A DNA stretch of 41,204 bases from an uncultured Eubacteriales bacterium (GTDB lineage Bacteria > Bacillota > Clostridia > Lachnospirales > Lachnospiraceae), in the NCBI GenBank assembly GCA_951800645.1, contig CATOIK010000021.1:1-41204 (forward strand), given 5' to 3'. Positions 8,311 to 16,042 of this stretch are shown here, piece by piece; position 1 is the stretch's first letter, and each line of letters begins with the position of its first letter. A program made the position numbers and the translations under genes. The notes beneath the pieces are model-generated. The model made no database searches. It saw nothing but the letters and a program-made list of their open reading frames with translations, and was not told the DNA's origin.

Positions 8311-8360
8311 CTGTCAGGAGTTTTCCGGTTTAGGGGAAGACTCCTGGCAGAAAGTTTTGG
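8311..8360 (+). terminator. hairpin after the sulfotransferase operon
   Basis: CTGTCAGGAGT pairs with ACTCCTGGCAG (8340-8350), extended inside by TTCC/GGAA pairing, and is followed by AAAGTTTTGGG. The stem is strong but the T-tract is poor, so termination may be partial, allowing read-through into asrABC. Confidence 0.6.
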
Positions 8361-8397
8361 GAAAAAGAGAAATGTTATAGAATAGAAAAGCAATTCA

Positions 8398-8406
8398 TGT
8401 TATAAT
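8398..8406 (+). promoter_or_regulatory. extended -10 promoter of asrABC
   Basis: TG-T-TATAAT is a perfect extended -10 element, located 105 bases before the asrA start codon. No convincing -35 lies 17 bases upstream, which is typical of extended -10 or activator-dependent promoters. It implies a leader of about 100 nt. Confidence 0.6.
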
Positions 8407-8424
8407 AAACACAATGCACGAAAG

Positions 8425-8453
8425 ACCTGTTTTTAGCGCATACGCACACAGGT
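8425..8453 (+). promoter_or_regulatory. structured leader of asrA
   Basis: Within the predicted asrABC leader, ACCTGT pairs with ACAGGT, and GCG-CATA-CGC forms an inner hairpin. The ACGC of this hairpin could alternatively pair with GCGT at 8465-8468, so two exclusive folds are possible. It matches no riboswitch class that I recognise. Confidence 0.35.
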
Positions 8454-8511
8454 AAAATGAACTGCGTTAGGAATTTTTGGTAGTTATACCATTTTAAAGG
8501 AGGAAAACTCA

Positions 8512-9546
8512 ATGGGCTACAAAGTATGCTTCGATGAAGTGAACCAGATTTTTGACGAGCTGAGAAAAGAGTATGAAATCTGGGCACCGAAAAGATTTCC
8601 GGGTAAGGGTCGTTATTCTGATACGGATCTGATCCGCTATGACAAGGTTAAGACGGTAGAAGAAATCGTTTTTGATGAGAAATCTGATTTCCCGGCAAAG
8701 GAGGTTCTGTCTCCTATCACAGAGCCGCTGTTTTACTTCACCGAGGATGAGTGGAAAGAGAGCAAAGCAACCAGTAAGAAGTTGTTGATCTTTATGCGTC
8801 CCTGTGATATTGCAGCGCAGCAGCGCCAGGAGAAGATTTACCTGGGCAACGGTGGTTTTTCTGATATTTATTATGAGAGAATGCACGAGAAGGTGAAAAT
8901 CGTTATGATGCAGTGCGACTTAAACGATGACACCTGTTTCTGCGTAAGCATGGGTACGAACAAAACTGACAATTACAGCCTGGCTGTAGTGGCTGAGGAT
9001 GGCGCTCTGAAGGTTGAGGTTAAGGATGATGCATTCGCACCGTACTTCGAGGGCAAGAACGCTGAGGATTATGTTCCGTCCTTCCCCACTGAGAACATCA
9101 CTAAGCTGACTATTCCGGAGATTCCCAACAAGGAAGTTCTGACGAAATTAAAAGAGCATCCCATGTGGCAGGAATACAACAAGAGATGTATTTCCTGCGG
9201 CAGTTGTACTGTTGCATGCAGCACCTGCACCTGCTTTACTACTACCGATATTGCCTACAATGAAAACGGCAGCGTAGGTGAGAGAAAGAGAACTACTGCT
9301 TCCTGCCAGATTGAGGGCTTTACCGATATGGCAGGCGGACACAGCTTCCGCAACACTCCTGGCGATCGTATGAGATACAAGGTGTTACATAAGTTCCACG
9401 ATTACAAGGAGCGCTTTAAGGATTATCATATGTGCGTGGGCTGCGGCCGCTGCATTTCCCGCTGTCCGGAGTTTATCTCTATTACCGCTACTGTTAATAA
9501 GATGAGCAAAGCCATTGAGGAGATCGTGGCTGCAGAGAACAAATAA
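8512..9546 (+). CDS. asrA: anaerobic sulfite reductase subunit A
   Basis: A 344-residue iron-sulfur subunit of the AsrABC complex, which reduces sulfite to sulfide in the cytoplasm with NADH. Two ferredoxin-like clusters are visible near the C-terminus: CISCGSCTVACSTC (about 227-240) and CVGCGRCISRCPE (about 308-320). The length fits the Salmonella and clostridial family. AAAGGAGG lies 8 bases before the ATG. It is followed by asrB after 18 bases and then asrC in the usual order. A structured leader and an extended -10 promoter precede it. The subunit passes electrons from the AsrB flavin to the AsrC siroheme. Confidence 0.95.
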   Translation: MGYKVCFDEVNQIFDELRKEYEIWAPKRFPGKGRYSDTDLIRYDKVKTVEEIVFDEKSDFPAKEVLSPITEPLFYFTEDEWKESKATSKKLLIFMRPCDIAAQQRQEKIYLGNGGFSDIYYERMHEKVKIVMMQCDLNDDTCFCVSMGTNKTDNYSLAVVAEDGALKVEVKDDAFAPYFEGKNAEDYVPSFPTENITKLTIPEIPNKEVLTKLKEHPMWQEYNKRCISCGSCTVACSTCTCFTTTDIAYNENGSVGERKRTTASCQIEGFTDMAGGHSFRNTPGDRMRYKVLHKFHDYKERFKDYHMCVGCGRCISRCPEFISITATVNKMSKAIEEIVAAENK

Positions 9547-9564
9547 AGAGGAGGGGCGATTACT

Positions 9565-10359
9565 ATGAACAATCCGGTAAGACCAGTTCCCTGCAAGATT
9601 CTGGAAGTAAAGCAGGAAACCAAACTTGAGTATACATTTAAAGTGGAGACTGATATTAAACCGTCCCACGGACAGTTTTTACAGTTGTCTATCCCGAAGG
9701 TAGGCGAGGCTCCCATTTCTGTCAGCGCTTACGGCGATGGTTGGATTGATTTTACCATCCGTTCTGTTGGTAAGGTTACTGACGAGATCTTTAAGAAAGA
9801 GGCAGGGGACACCCTGTTCCTGCGCGGCGCATACGGCAAAGGCTGGCCGGTAGAGGAACAGTTCAAGGGCAAACATATGGTAGTCATCGTAGGCGGCACC
9901 GGCCTGGCTCCGGTACGCAGCATGCTGCGTCTGTTTGCTGAGAATCCGGGCTATGTTGAGAGCGTTACCTTGATTGCAGGCTTCAAGAATGAGGAAGGCA
10001 TCGTATTCCGTCAGGAGCTTGAGGGCTGGAGAGACAAATTCAACTGCATCTACACCCTGGACAAGGATAAAATTGACAACTGGGAGACTGGCTTTGTAAC
10101 CCAGTTCGTTTCCAAGGTTCCGTTTAAGGATTTTGGCGACAACTACGAGGTAGTAATCGTAGGACCGCCGCCCATGATGAAGTTTACCGGCATCGAGGCC
10201 GTGAAGTGCGGCGTTCCGGAGGAGAAGATCTGGGTATCCTTCGAGCGTAAGATGTCCTGCGCTATCGGTAAGTGCGGACACTGCCGTATTGACGAGACCT
10301 ATGTTTGCTTAGAAGGCCCGGTATTCAACTATACCAAGGCTAAATATCTGGTAGATTAA
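9565..10359 (+). CDS. asrB: anaerobic sulfite reductase subunit B (FAD/NAD-binding)
   Basis: A 264-residue flavoprotein of the ferredoxin-NADP reductase type. The FAD-binding barrel is at about 1-100 and the NAD-binding motif GGTGLAPVRSM at about 112-122. The C-terminal cysteines CAIGKCGHCRI plus a later Cys (about 232-248) bind a [2Fe-2S] cluster, as in dihydroorotate dehydrogenase electron-transfer subunits. It takes electrons from NADH for the complex. GAGGAGG precedes the ATG. It lies between asrA and asrC with short gaps, so the three are one transcription unit. Confidence 0.95.
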   Translation: MNNPVRPVPCKILEVKQETKLEYTFKVETDIKPSHGQFLQLSIPKVGEAPISVSAYGDGWIDFTIRSVGKVTDEIFKKEAGDTLFLRGAYGKGWPVEEQFKGKHMVVIVGGTGLAPVRSMLRLFAENPGYVESVTLIAGFKNEEGIVFRQELEGWRDKFNCIYTLDKDKIDNWETGFVTQFVSKVPFKDFGDNYEVVIVGPPPMMKFTGIEAVKCGVPEEKIWVSFERKMSCAIGKCGHCRIDETYVCLEGPVFNYTKAKYLVD

Positions 10360-10377
10360 AGAAAGGGGCGGACAAGA

Positions 10378-11415
10378 ATGAATCACGATATTGATGTTAA
10401 GAAGACACGAATTAACTGTTTCAGACAGTCGAAAGTACCAGGAGAGTTCATGCTTCAGCTCCGTGTTCCGGGCGCATTGATTGATGCAAAGCACCTGGCT
10501 CTGGTTCAGGAGCTGTGCCAGAAGTATGGTAACGGCACCTTCCATATGGGTATGCGTCAGACCCTGAATATTCCGGGTATCAAATACGAGAACATTCCGG
10601 CAGTAAACGCTAAGATCAAAGAGTACATCCAGGATGTCAGCGTTGAAATGTGCGATTGCGATATGGAAGCAGACGACCTGGGTTATCCGACCATCGGCGC
10701 AAGAAATGTTATGGCATGTATTGGTAACTCTCACTGCATCAAGGCAAATGCCAACACGCATGAAATGGCAAAGAAGATCGAGAAGCTGATTTTCCCCAGC
10801 CACTATCACATTAAGGTTTCTGTTGCAGGCTGCCCCAACGACTGTGCAAAGGGCAATTTCAACGACTTCGGTGTAATGGGTATCTATAAGATGGATTACG
10901 ATCAGGATCGTTGTGTTGGATGCGGAGCATGTGCAAAGGCATGTGATCATCATGCAACCGGCGTTCTGTCTCTGAATGCACATGGCAAGATCGACAAAGA
11001 CTCCTGCTGCTGCGTAGGCTGCGGCGAGTGTGTTATTGCATGTCCTACCGGCGCATGGACCAGAGGCGATACCCACTTATGGCGTGTAACCCTGGGAGGC
11101 CGTACTGGCAAGCAGTTCCCGCGTATGGGCAAGTTGTTCATGAACTTTGTAACAGAGGAAGTAGTTCTGGGGATGTTTGCCAACTGGCAGAAGTTCTCTG
11201 CATGGGTAATGGACTACAAGCCTGAGTACCTGCATGGCGGCCATCTGATTGACCGTGCCGGTTATGTGAAGTTCAAAGAGATGATCTTAGACGGCGTTGA
11301 GCTGAATCCGGAGGCTAAGGTAGCTGAGGAGCTGTACTGGACAGAGGCAGAGCAGAGAGCAAATATCCATGTGAAGCCGATTTCCAAGCATCACAAAGCT
11401 GGCCCGCAGGCATAG
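10378..11415 (+). CDS. asrC: anaerobic sulfite reductase subunit C (siroheme catalytic subunit)
   Basis: A 345-residue catalytic subunit. The coupled siroheme/[4Fe-4S] ligands follow the sulfite reductase pattern, C-X5-C (CIGNSHC, about 114-120) and C-X3-C (CPNDC, about 152-156). An inserted two-cluster ferredoxin domain has CVGCGACAKACDHH (about 180) and CVGCGECVIACPTGAW (about 212). It carries out the six-electron reduction of sulfite to sulfide. GAAAGGGG precedes the ATG. A strong terminator follows, and then come the genes that make its siroheme cofactor. The key ligands are intact. Confidence 0.96.
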   Translation: MNHDIDVKKTRINCFRQSKVPGEFMLQLRVPGALIDAKHLALVQELCQKYGNGTFHMGMRQTLNIPGIKYENIPAVNAKIKEYIQDVSVEMCDCDMEADDLGYPTIGARNVMACIGNSHCIKANANTHEMAKKIEKLIFPSHYHIKVSVAGCPNDCAKGNFNDFGVMGIYKMDYDQDRCVGCGACAKACDHHATGVLSLNAHGKIDKDSCCCVGCGECVIACPTGAWTRGDTHLWRVTLGGRTGKQFPRMGKLFMNFVTEEVVLGMFANWQKFSAWVMDYKPEYLHGGHLIDRAGYVKFKEMILDGVELNPEAKVAEELYWTEAEQRANIHVKPISKHHKAGPQA

Positions 11416-11461
11416 GATAAAAATGGACTTGCCGGATGGTTAAATCCAGCATAAATTAGGA

Positions 11462-11497
11462 AAAACCAGGGGTTGTATGACCCCTGGTTTTCGTTTA
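11462..11497 (+). terminator. rho-independent terminator after asrC
   Basis: AAAACCAGGGGT and ACCCCTGGTTTT form a perfect 12-bp stem around a 6-nt loop, followed by CGTTT. This is the clear end of asrABC. Confidence 0.9.
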
Positions 11498-11546
11498 CAA
11501 TAGAGAAGAATCATAGGCTGTTTAAGAGGGCCGGAGGAAGAAGGAT

Positions 11547-12188
11547 ATGGCATATTTTCCGTTTTTTGTTGATATAGAAAATCAGGACTGTCTCATTGTT
11601 GGCGGCGGTATTGTGGCCCTGCGGAAGGTGGAGGTACTGATTGATTACGGCCCGCGGATTACCGTGGTGTCTCCTCAGATAGAGGAGGAGCTGGAGACAG
11701 CGGCAGCCTTAAAAGGAACCGTTATTTTGCAGCGAAGGCCGTTTTCCATAGGTGATTTGGAAGGCCGGGATTTTGTGATTGCGGCCACAGACGATGAAGC
11801 GCTGAACCGAAAAATCTCAGAAGCGTGCCGGGCTCGGCGGATTCCGGTGAATGTGGTGGATGTGCAGAAGGAATGCAGCTTTATTTTTCCGTCTATTGTG
11901 CGGGAAGGGGATATTGTGGTGGGGATTTCCTCTGGGGGTAAAAGCCCTACGGTGACCCAGTATCTGAAAAAACAGGTGCGGGATGGGATCCCGGAAGGTT
12001 ATGGCCGCCTGGTAGAACAGTTGGGCGCTTACCGGGATTATGTGAAGATCCGGGTGGCAGATGGTGCAGACCGGGCTGTGATTTTTCGGCGGATGGCGGA
12101 TGTTGGGAGAGACCAGGGATGCCAGTTGAATGATGAGCTGGTAGATAAGCTGATAGAAGATGTGCTGGCAGAGAAGAAACCAGGATAG
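11547..12188 (+). CDS. precorrin-2 dehydrogenase / sirohydrochlorin ferrochelatase (CysG N-domain, SirC/Met8 type)
   Basis: A 213-residue protein equivalent to the N-terminal half of CysG, or to SirC/Met8. The NAD-binding motif VGGGIVALRKVEVL starts near residue 18, and the family segments VIAATDDEALN and FPSIVREGDIVVGISSGGKSP follow. It oxidises precorrin-2 to sirohydrochlorin and in Met8-type enzymes also inserts iron. No separate SirB/CbiK ferrochelatase is seen in the window, so it may do both steps or depend on a distant chelatase. GGAGGAAGAAGG precedes the ATG. It is followed 22 bases later by the HemC-CobA-HemD fusion; together they convert porphobilinogen to siroheme for AsrC. Confidence 0.88.
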   Translation: MAYFPFFVDIENQDCLIVGGGIVALRKVEVLIDYGPRITVVSPQIEEELETAAALKGTVILQRRPFSIGDLEGRDFVIAATDDEALNRKISEACRARRIPVNVVDVQKECSFIFPSIVREGDIVVGISSGGKSPTVTQYLKKQVRDGIPEGYGRLVEQLGAYRDYVKIRVADGADRAVIFRRMADVGRDQGCQLNDELVDKLIEDVLAEKKPG

Positions 12189-12210
12189 AAGACAGAAAGG
12201 AATCTGGGCG

Positions 12211-14664
12211 ATGAATCGGATTGTAAAAATCGGAACCAGAAAGAGTGAGCTGGCCGTGGCGCAGACCGGGCTGGTTGCGGATATGATGAAGGAAGAAACT
12301 CCCGGACTGGAAACGGAGCTGGTGCTGAAGCAGACTACGGGAGATAAAATATTGGATAAGCCTCTTTTGGCCTTTGGGGGAAAGGGCGTGTTTGTATCGG
12401 AGTTTGAGGAAGCCCTGCAGAAGGGAGAGCTGGACTTTGCGGTTCACAGTGGAAAGGATCTTCCTATGGAGCTGGCAGAGGGACTGGACATTGTGGGCAT
12501 TCCCAGACGGGGAGATGTACGGGATGTGCTGGTAAGCCGGACAGATGGAGAACTGGAGCGAAAAGCTGCCTGTGGAGAGACCATTGTAGTTGGCACTTCC
12601 AGTCTGCGGCGGCAGATTCAGATGGAGATAATCGGGCCGAAGCGGTGGAATGGCACATCGGTGAAATGTGAGAATTTGCGGGGTAATGTGCAGACCCGGC
12701 TTAAAAAACTGGCAGAGGGACAGTTTGATGTGATCGTGCTGGCTGCAGCCGGGTTAAAGCGGCTGGGGATTTTTGAACAGGATGGCGGTTTCCGGTTTAC
12801 TTATCTGGACTGGAATGAAATGATTCCTGCGGGCTGTCAGGGGATTCTGGCTGTGGAGGGCCGTTCTGGGAGTCTGGTTAATGAGCTTGCAGAGAAGATC
12901 ACAGATAAGGAGACAGCTTTGTGCTTTCACTTAGAACGCCGAATCTTAAAGCTGCTAAATGCAGGCTGTCATGAGCCGATAGGAGTGTGCAGCCGGATTC
13001 AGGGAGATAAGTTGACTGTGAAGGGCATTTACCGGGAGGGAGATAATCTGCCGGTATATGCAGACTGGAGCGGTATGGCAGAAGATTGGGAACAGGCTGC
13101 AAAAGAGGTGGCTAAAATGTTAAAGGGCGCTGAGGAGGATAAAGGAGAGTCCAGGGCAGCCGAGGAAAAGGGCTGTGTGATTCTGGCAGGAGCAGGTCCA
13201 GGAGATCCGGGGCTGATTACAGTAAAAAGCGTAGAAGCTTTGCGAAGCTGTGACGCAGTAGTTTACGATTCTCTGGCATCGGAGGATTTCTTAAAGGAAG
13301 TGAAGACGGACTGTGAGAAAATCTATGTAGGCAAGCGGGCCGGACATCACTCTATGAAGCAGGAGGAAATCAACCGGATTCTGGTGGAGCAGGCGAAGAT
13401 GGGCCGCCGGGTAGTTCGGTTAAAGGGGGGAGACCCTTTTGTGTTTGGCCGGGGCGGAGAGGAGATTTTGGAACTGCAGAAGGCTGGGATTCCCTATGAA
13501 GTAATTCCGGGAGTGACATCTGCAGTGGCTGCTTTGGCCTCTGCCGGAATTCCCATTACCCACAGAGGTATGAGCCGCAGCTTCCATGTAATGACCGGGC
13601 ATACCAGGGAAAATGGCCTGCCAGAGGATTTAGAGCAGTTTGGAAAGCTTTCCGGAACCTTGGTATTTTTGATGGGATTAAGCCATTTGCAGGAGATTTG
13701 CCAAAGACTGATGGCGCAGGGGAAATCTGCAGAGACCCCGGCAGCGGTCATCCAGAGCGGAACTTTGCCGGAGCAGAAGGCGGTTCGCGGCACGCTGGCA
13801 GATATTTATGAAAAGTGCCGGGAGGCAGGGATTGCATCGCCTGCGATTATTGCAGTGGGAGATGTGACGGCCCTTTCTATGGAATCTACCTTAAAGAGGC
13901 CGTTAGAAGGGGTAAAGGCAGGCATTACCGGAACCCCGGCGTTTACCGGGAAGCTGGAACTGGCTTTGAAGGAGCAGGGCGCCCGGCTGGAAAGGATGGC
14001 GGTTCTGGAGGTGGTTTCTTATGCAGACAGTAAACCGGTGCAGGATTGCCTGGAAAAATTAGAGCAGTATACCTGGCTGGTATTTACCAGCGCCAACGGA
14101 GTCCGGATTTTCTTAAAGACCTTGCTGGAAAGCGGCAGGGATTACCGGAGTCTGAGCCATGTGAAGCTGGCTGCGGTGGGAAAGGGAACAGACCGGGAAC
14201 TGAGGCAGCATGGACTTCGGGCAGACTATGTTCCGGAGCGGTACTGTGCGGAAGATTTAGCCAGAGGGCTGGCAGACCGGCTTGGGGAGGATGATAGGGT
14301 TTTGATTCCCAGAGCTGTGCGGGGGTCTGCAGAGCTTCCTGGAATTTTAGGCGAGGCCGGCATCGTTTACGATGATGTGGCGCTGTACGATGTAAAAAGT
14401 CTGGGGCTGCAGGGGGAAGCGTTAGAGGAACGGCTGCGGGGGCTGGATTACCTGACCTTTGCCAGCGCGTCCGGCGTGGAAGCGTTTTTGGAAAATCTGC
14501 CGGTGGAGAAGCGGCGGGTGCTTGACGGCATTAGGCTGGTTTCTATTGGAGACGCTACGGCAGCAGCCATGAAGGCAGCCGGTTACCCGGCAGATCTGGA
14601 GGCGAAGGAGTTTAGTGCAGCGGGAATCGTGGATTGTATTCTGGAGGATGTAAGGTCCAGGTAA
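12211..14664 (+). CDS. hemC/cobA/hemD: HemC-CobA-HemD fusion: hydroxymethylbilane synthase, uroporphyrinogen-III methyltransferase, uroporphyrinogen-III synthase
   Basis: An 817-residue protein with three enzymes in a row. Residues 1 to about 305 are porphobilinogen deaminase (KIGTRKSELAVAQ; dipyrromethane-carrying Cys253 in NAGCHEPIG). Residues about 320-560 are SUMT (AGAGPGDPGLITVK; RLKGGDPFVFGRGGEE; VIPGVTSA). Residues about 567-817 are uroporphyrinogen-III synthase (LVFTSANGV; LTFASASGVEAF). It therefore runs from porphobilinogen to precorrin-2 in one chain. CobA-HemD fusions are common in clostridia; adding HemC at the N-terminus is less usual. The start at 12211 has AGAAAGGA about 9 bases upstream; a longer reading overlaps the previous gene. 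rpoN begins 13 bases after the stop. Confidence 0.94.
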   Translation: MNRIVKIGTRKSELAVAQTGLVADMMKEETPGLETELVLKQTTGDKILDKPLLAFGGKGVFVSEFEEALQKGELDFAVHSGKDLPMELAEGLDIVGIPRRGDVRDVLVSRTDGELERKAACGETIVVGTSSLRRQIQMEIIGPKRWNGTSVKCENLRGNVQTRLKKLAEGQFDVIVLAAAGLKRLGIFEQDGGFRFTYLDWNEMIPAGCQGILAVEGRSGSLVNELAEKITDKETALCFHLERRILKLLNAGCHEPIGVCSRIQGDKLTVKGIYREGDNLPVYADWSGMAEDWEQAAKEVAKMLKGAEEDKGESRAAEEKGCVILAGAGPGDPGLITVKSVEALRSCDAVVYDSLASEDFLKEVKTDCEKIYVGKRAGHHSMKQEEINRILVEQAKMGRRVVRLKGGDPFVFGRGGEEILELQKAGIPYEVIPGVTSAVAALASAGIPITHRGMSRSFHVMTGHTRENGLPEDLEQFGKLSGTLVFLMGLSHLQEICQRLMAQGKSAETPAAVIQSGTLPEQKAVRGTLADIYEKCREAGIASPAIIAVGDVTALSMESTLKRPLEGVKAGITGTPAFTGKLELALKEQGARLERMAVLEVVSYADSKPVQDCLEKLEQYTWLVFTSANGVRIFLKTLLESGRDYRSLSHVKLAAVGKGTDRELRQHGLRADYVPERYCAEDLARGLADRLGEDDRVLIPRAVRGSAELPGILGEAGIVYDDVALYDVKSLGLQGEALEERLRGLDYLTFASASGVEAFLENLPVEKRRVLDGIRLVSIGDATAAAMKAAGYPADLEAKEFSAAGIVDCILEDVRSR

Positions 14665-14677
14665 CAGGAGGGGCAAT

Positions 14678-16018
14678 ATGGAGTTGACCGGCAGATTATT
14701 GGTGGAACAGAAGCAGTTGCTTTCTGTAAATCAGGTGCAGTCGCTGAATATTCTGGCTCTTACGAATCAGGAGCTGGAGGATTTCCTGATGGACGAATAT
14801 CTGGAAAATCCTATGCTGGAGAACAGCAGCGATAAAGACAATGATATGATTACTGAGATGGAAAAGATTTACGAGCAGGGCGCCACTTTTAAGGAGCAGT
14901 ATCTGGAAAATCCGGAGGACGAGGAGCAGAGGCGGAAAGATGTGCAGGCTCCGCCGGAGGACGCGCTGAAGGAGCATCTGTTGAACCAGTTGGACCGGGG
15001 CAGCTATTCAGAGCGAGCCTGGGAAATCATGAAGTATCTGATAGACTGTCTGGATGAAAAGGGATATTTTCCTTATCAGATTGAAGAATTGGCAGGATCG
15101 GCGGGATGTGAGCCGGCAGAGATGAACGCCTGCTTAAAGGAATTAAAGGAGCTGGAGCCGGTAGGGATTTTCTCTGCGGATTTGGCGGAATGTCTGGAAA
15201 AGCAACTGCGGGTGAAAGGGGTGGAGGACGAAACCCTGTTCCTTCTCCTGCGGGAGCACATGACAGAGCTGATGAGCGGCCAGATTGGCAGTATTTCCCG
15301 AAAACTGGGGATTTCCACTGTAAAGGTAAAGGAGTACATTCATCTGATCGGAGGATTGAATCCCAGGCCGGTAATGGATATTCAGAAGGAAGACGCCGGA
15401 TATGTAGTGCCGGATATTATCGTGACCCGTGATGGAGGCCAGTGGGATGTGTCTATCAATGACAACTGGATGGGGGAATATCGTTTTAACGATTATTACA
15501 TACGGATGATGGAAGAAAACAGAGATCCGGAGCTGCAGGCCTATTTTAAGGAGCGGCTGGAGCGGGCCAGGTTTGTGGTGAACAGTGTGGAGCAGCGGCG
15601 CCGGACTATTATCCGGATTGTGGAGGCTGTGCTGCAGCTGCAGGAAGATTATTTTGAAGGGAATGGTTCCTTAAAGCCTATGCAGCAGGAGGACATTGCA
15701 AATCTTCTGGGAATCCATGTTTCTACGGTGAGCCGGGCGGTGAAGGGAAAGTATATCCAGTACCGGAAATCCATACCCTTTAAATCTCTTTTTACTACGG
15801 CTTTGCCGGGCAGTAAAACAGGAGATGGCGTCTCTGCGGAGGCTATTAAAGAGCGGATTCGGCAGATGATAGGGGCAGAGAATGGGAAACCTTTAAGCGA
15901 CCAGAATCTGGCGGATATGCTGGCGGAGGAAGGCATTTCTGTATCCCGCCGGGCGGTGAGCAAATACCGGATTCAGATGAATATACCGGATTCCCGGCAG
16001 AGGGGAATGCTTCTGTAG
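14678..16018 (+). CDS. rpoN: RNA polymerase sigma-54 factor
   Basis: A 446-residue sigma-54. The N-terminal glutamine/leucine-rich activator-interacting region is at about 1-55, an acidic linker follows (about 45-90), then the core-binding domain and a helix-turn-helix (EDIANLLGIHVSTVSRAVKG, about 345-365). The C-terminal RpoN box is SRRAVSKYR near 425-433 and recognises the -24 element. AGGAGGGG precedes the ATG. It sits 13 bases after the siroheme fusion gene and 24 bases before an enhancer-binding activator. Such an rpoN-activator pair suggests a dedicated sigma-54 circuit; two matching promoters lie at 20091-20107 and 20343-20358. Confidence 0.95.
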   Translation: MELTGRLLVEQKQLLSVNQVQSLNILALTNQELEDFLMDEYLENPMLENSSDKDNDMITEMEKIYEQGATFKEQYLENPEDEEQRRKDVQAPPEDALKEHLLNQLDRGSYSERAWEIMKYLIDCLDEKGYFPYQIEELAGSAGCEPAEMNACLKELKELEPVGIFSADLAECLEKQLRVKGVEDETLFLLLREHMTELMSGQIGSISRKLGISTVKVKEYIHLIGGLNPRPVMDIQKEDAGYVVPDIIVTRDGGQWDVSINDNWMGEYRFNDYYIRMMEENRDPELQAYFKERLERARFVVNSVEQRRRTIIRIVEAVLQLQEDYFEGNGSLKPMQQEDIANLLGIHVSTVSRAVKGKYIQYRKSIPFKSLFTTALPGSKTGDGVSAEAIKERIRQMIGAENGKPLSDQNLADMLAEEGISVSRRAVSKYRIQMNIPDSRQRGMLL

Positions 16019-16042
16019 GTCAACAAGGGAGGAAGAAACGCC

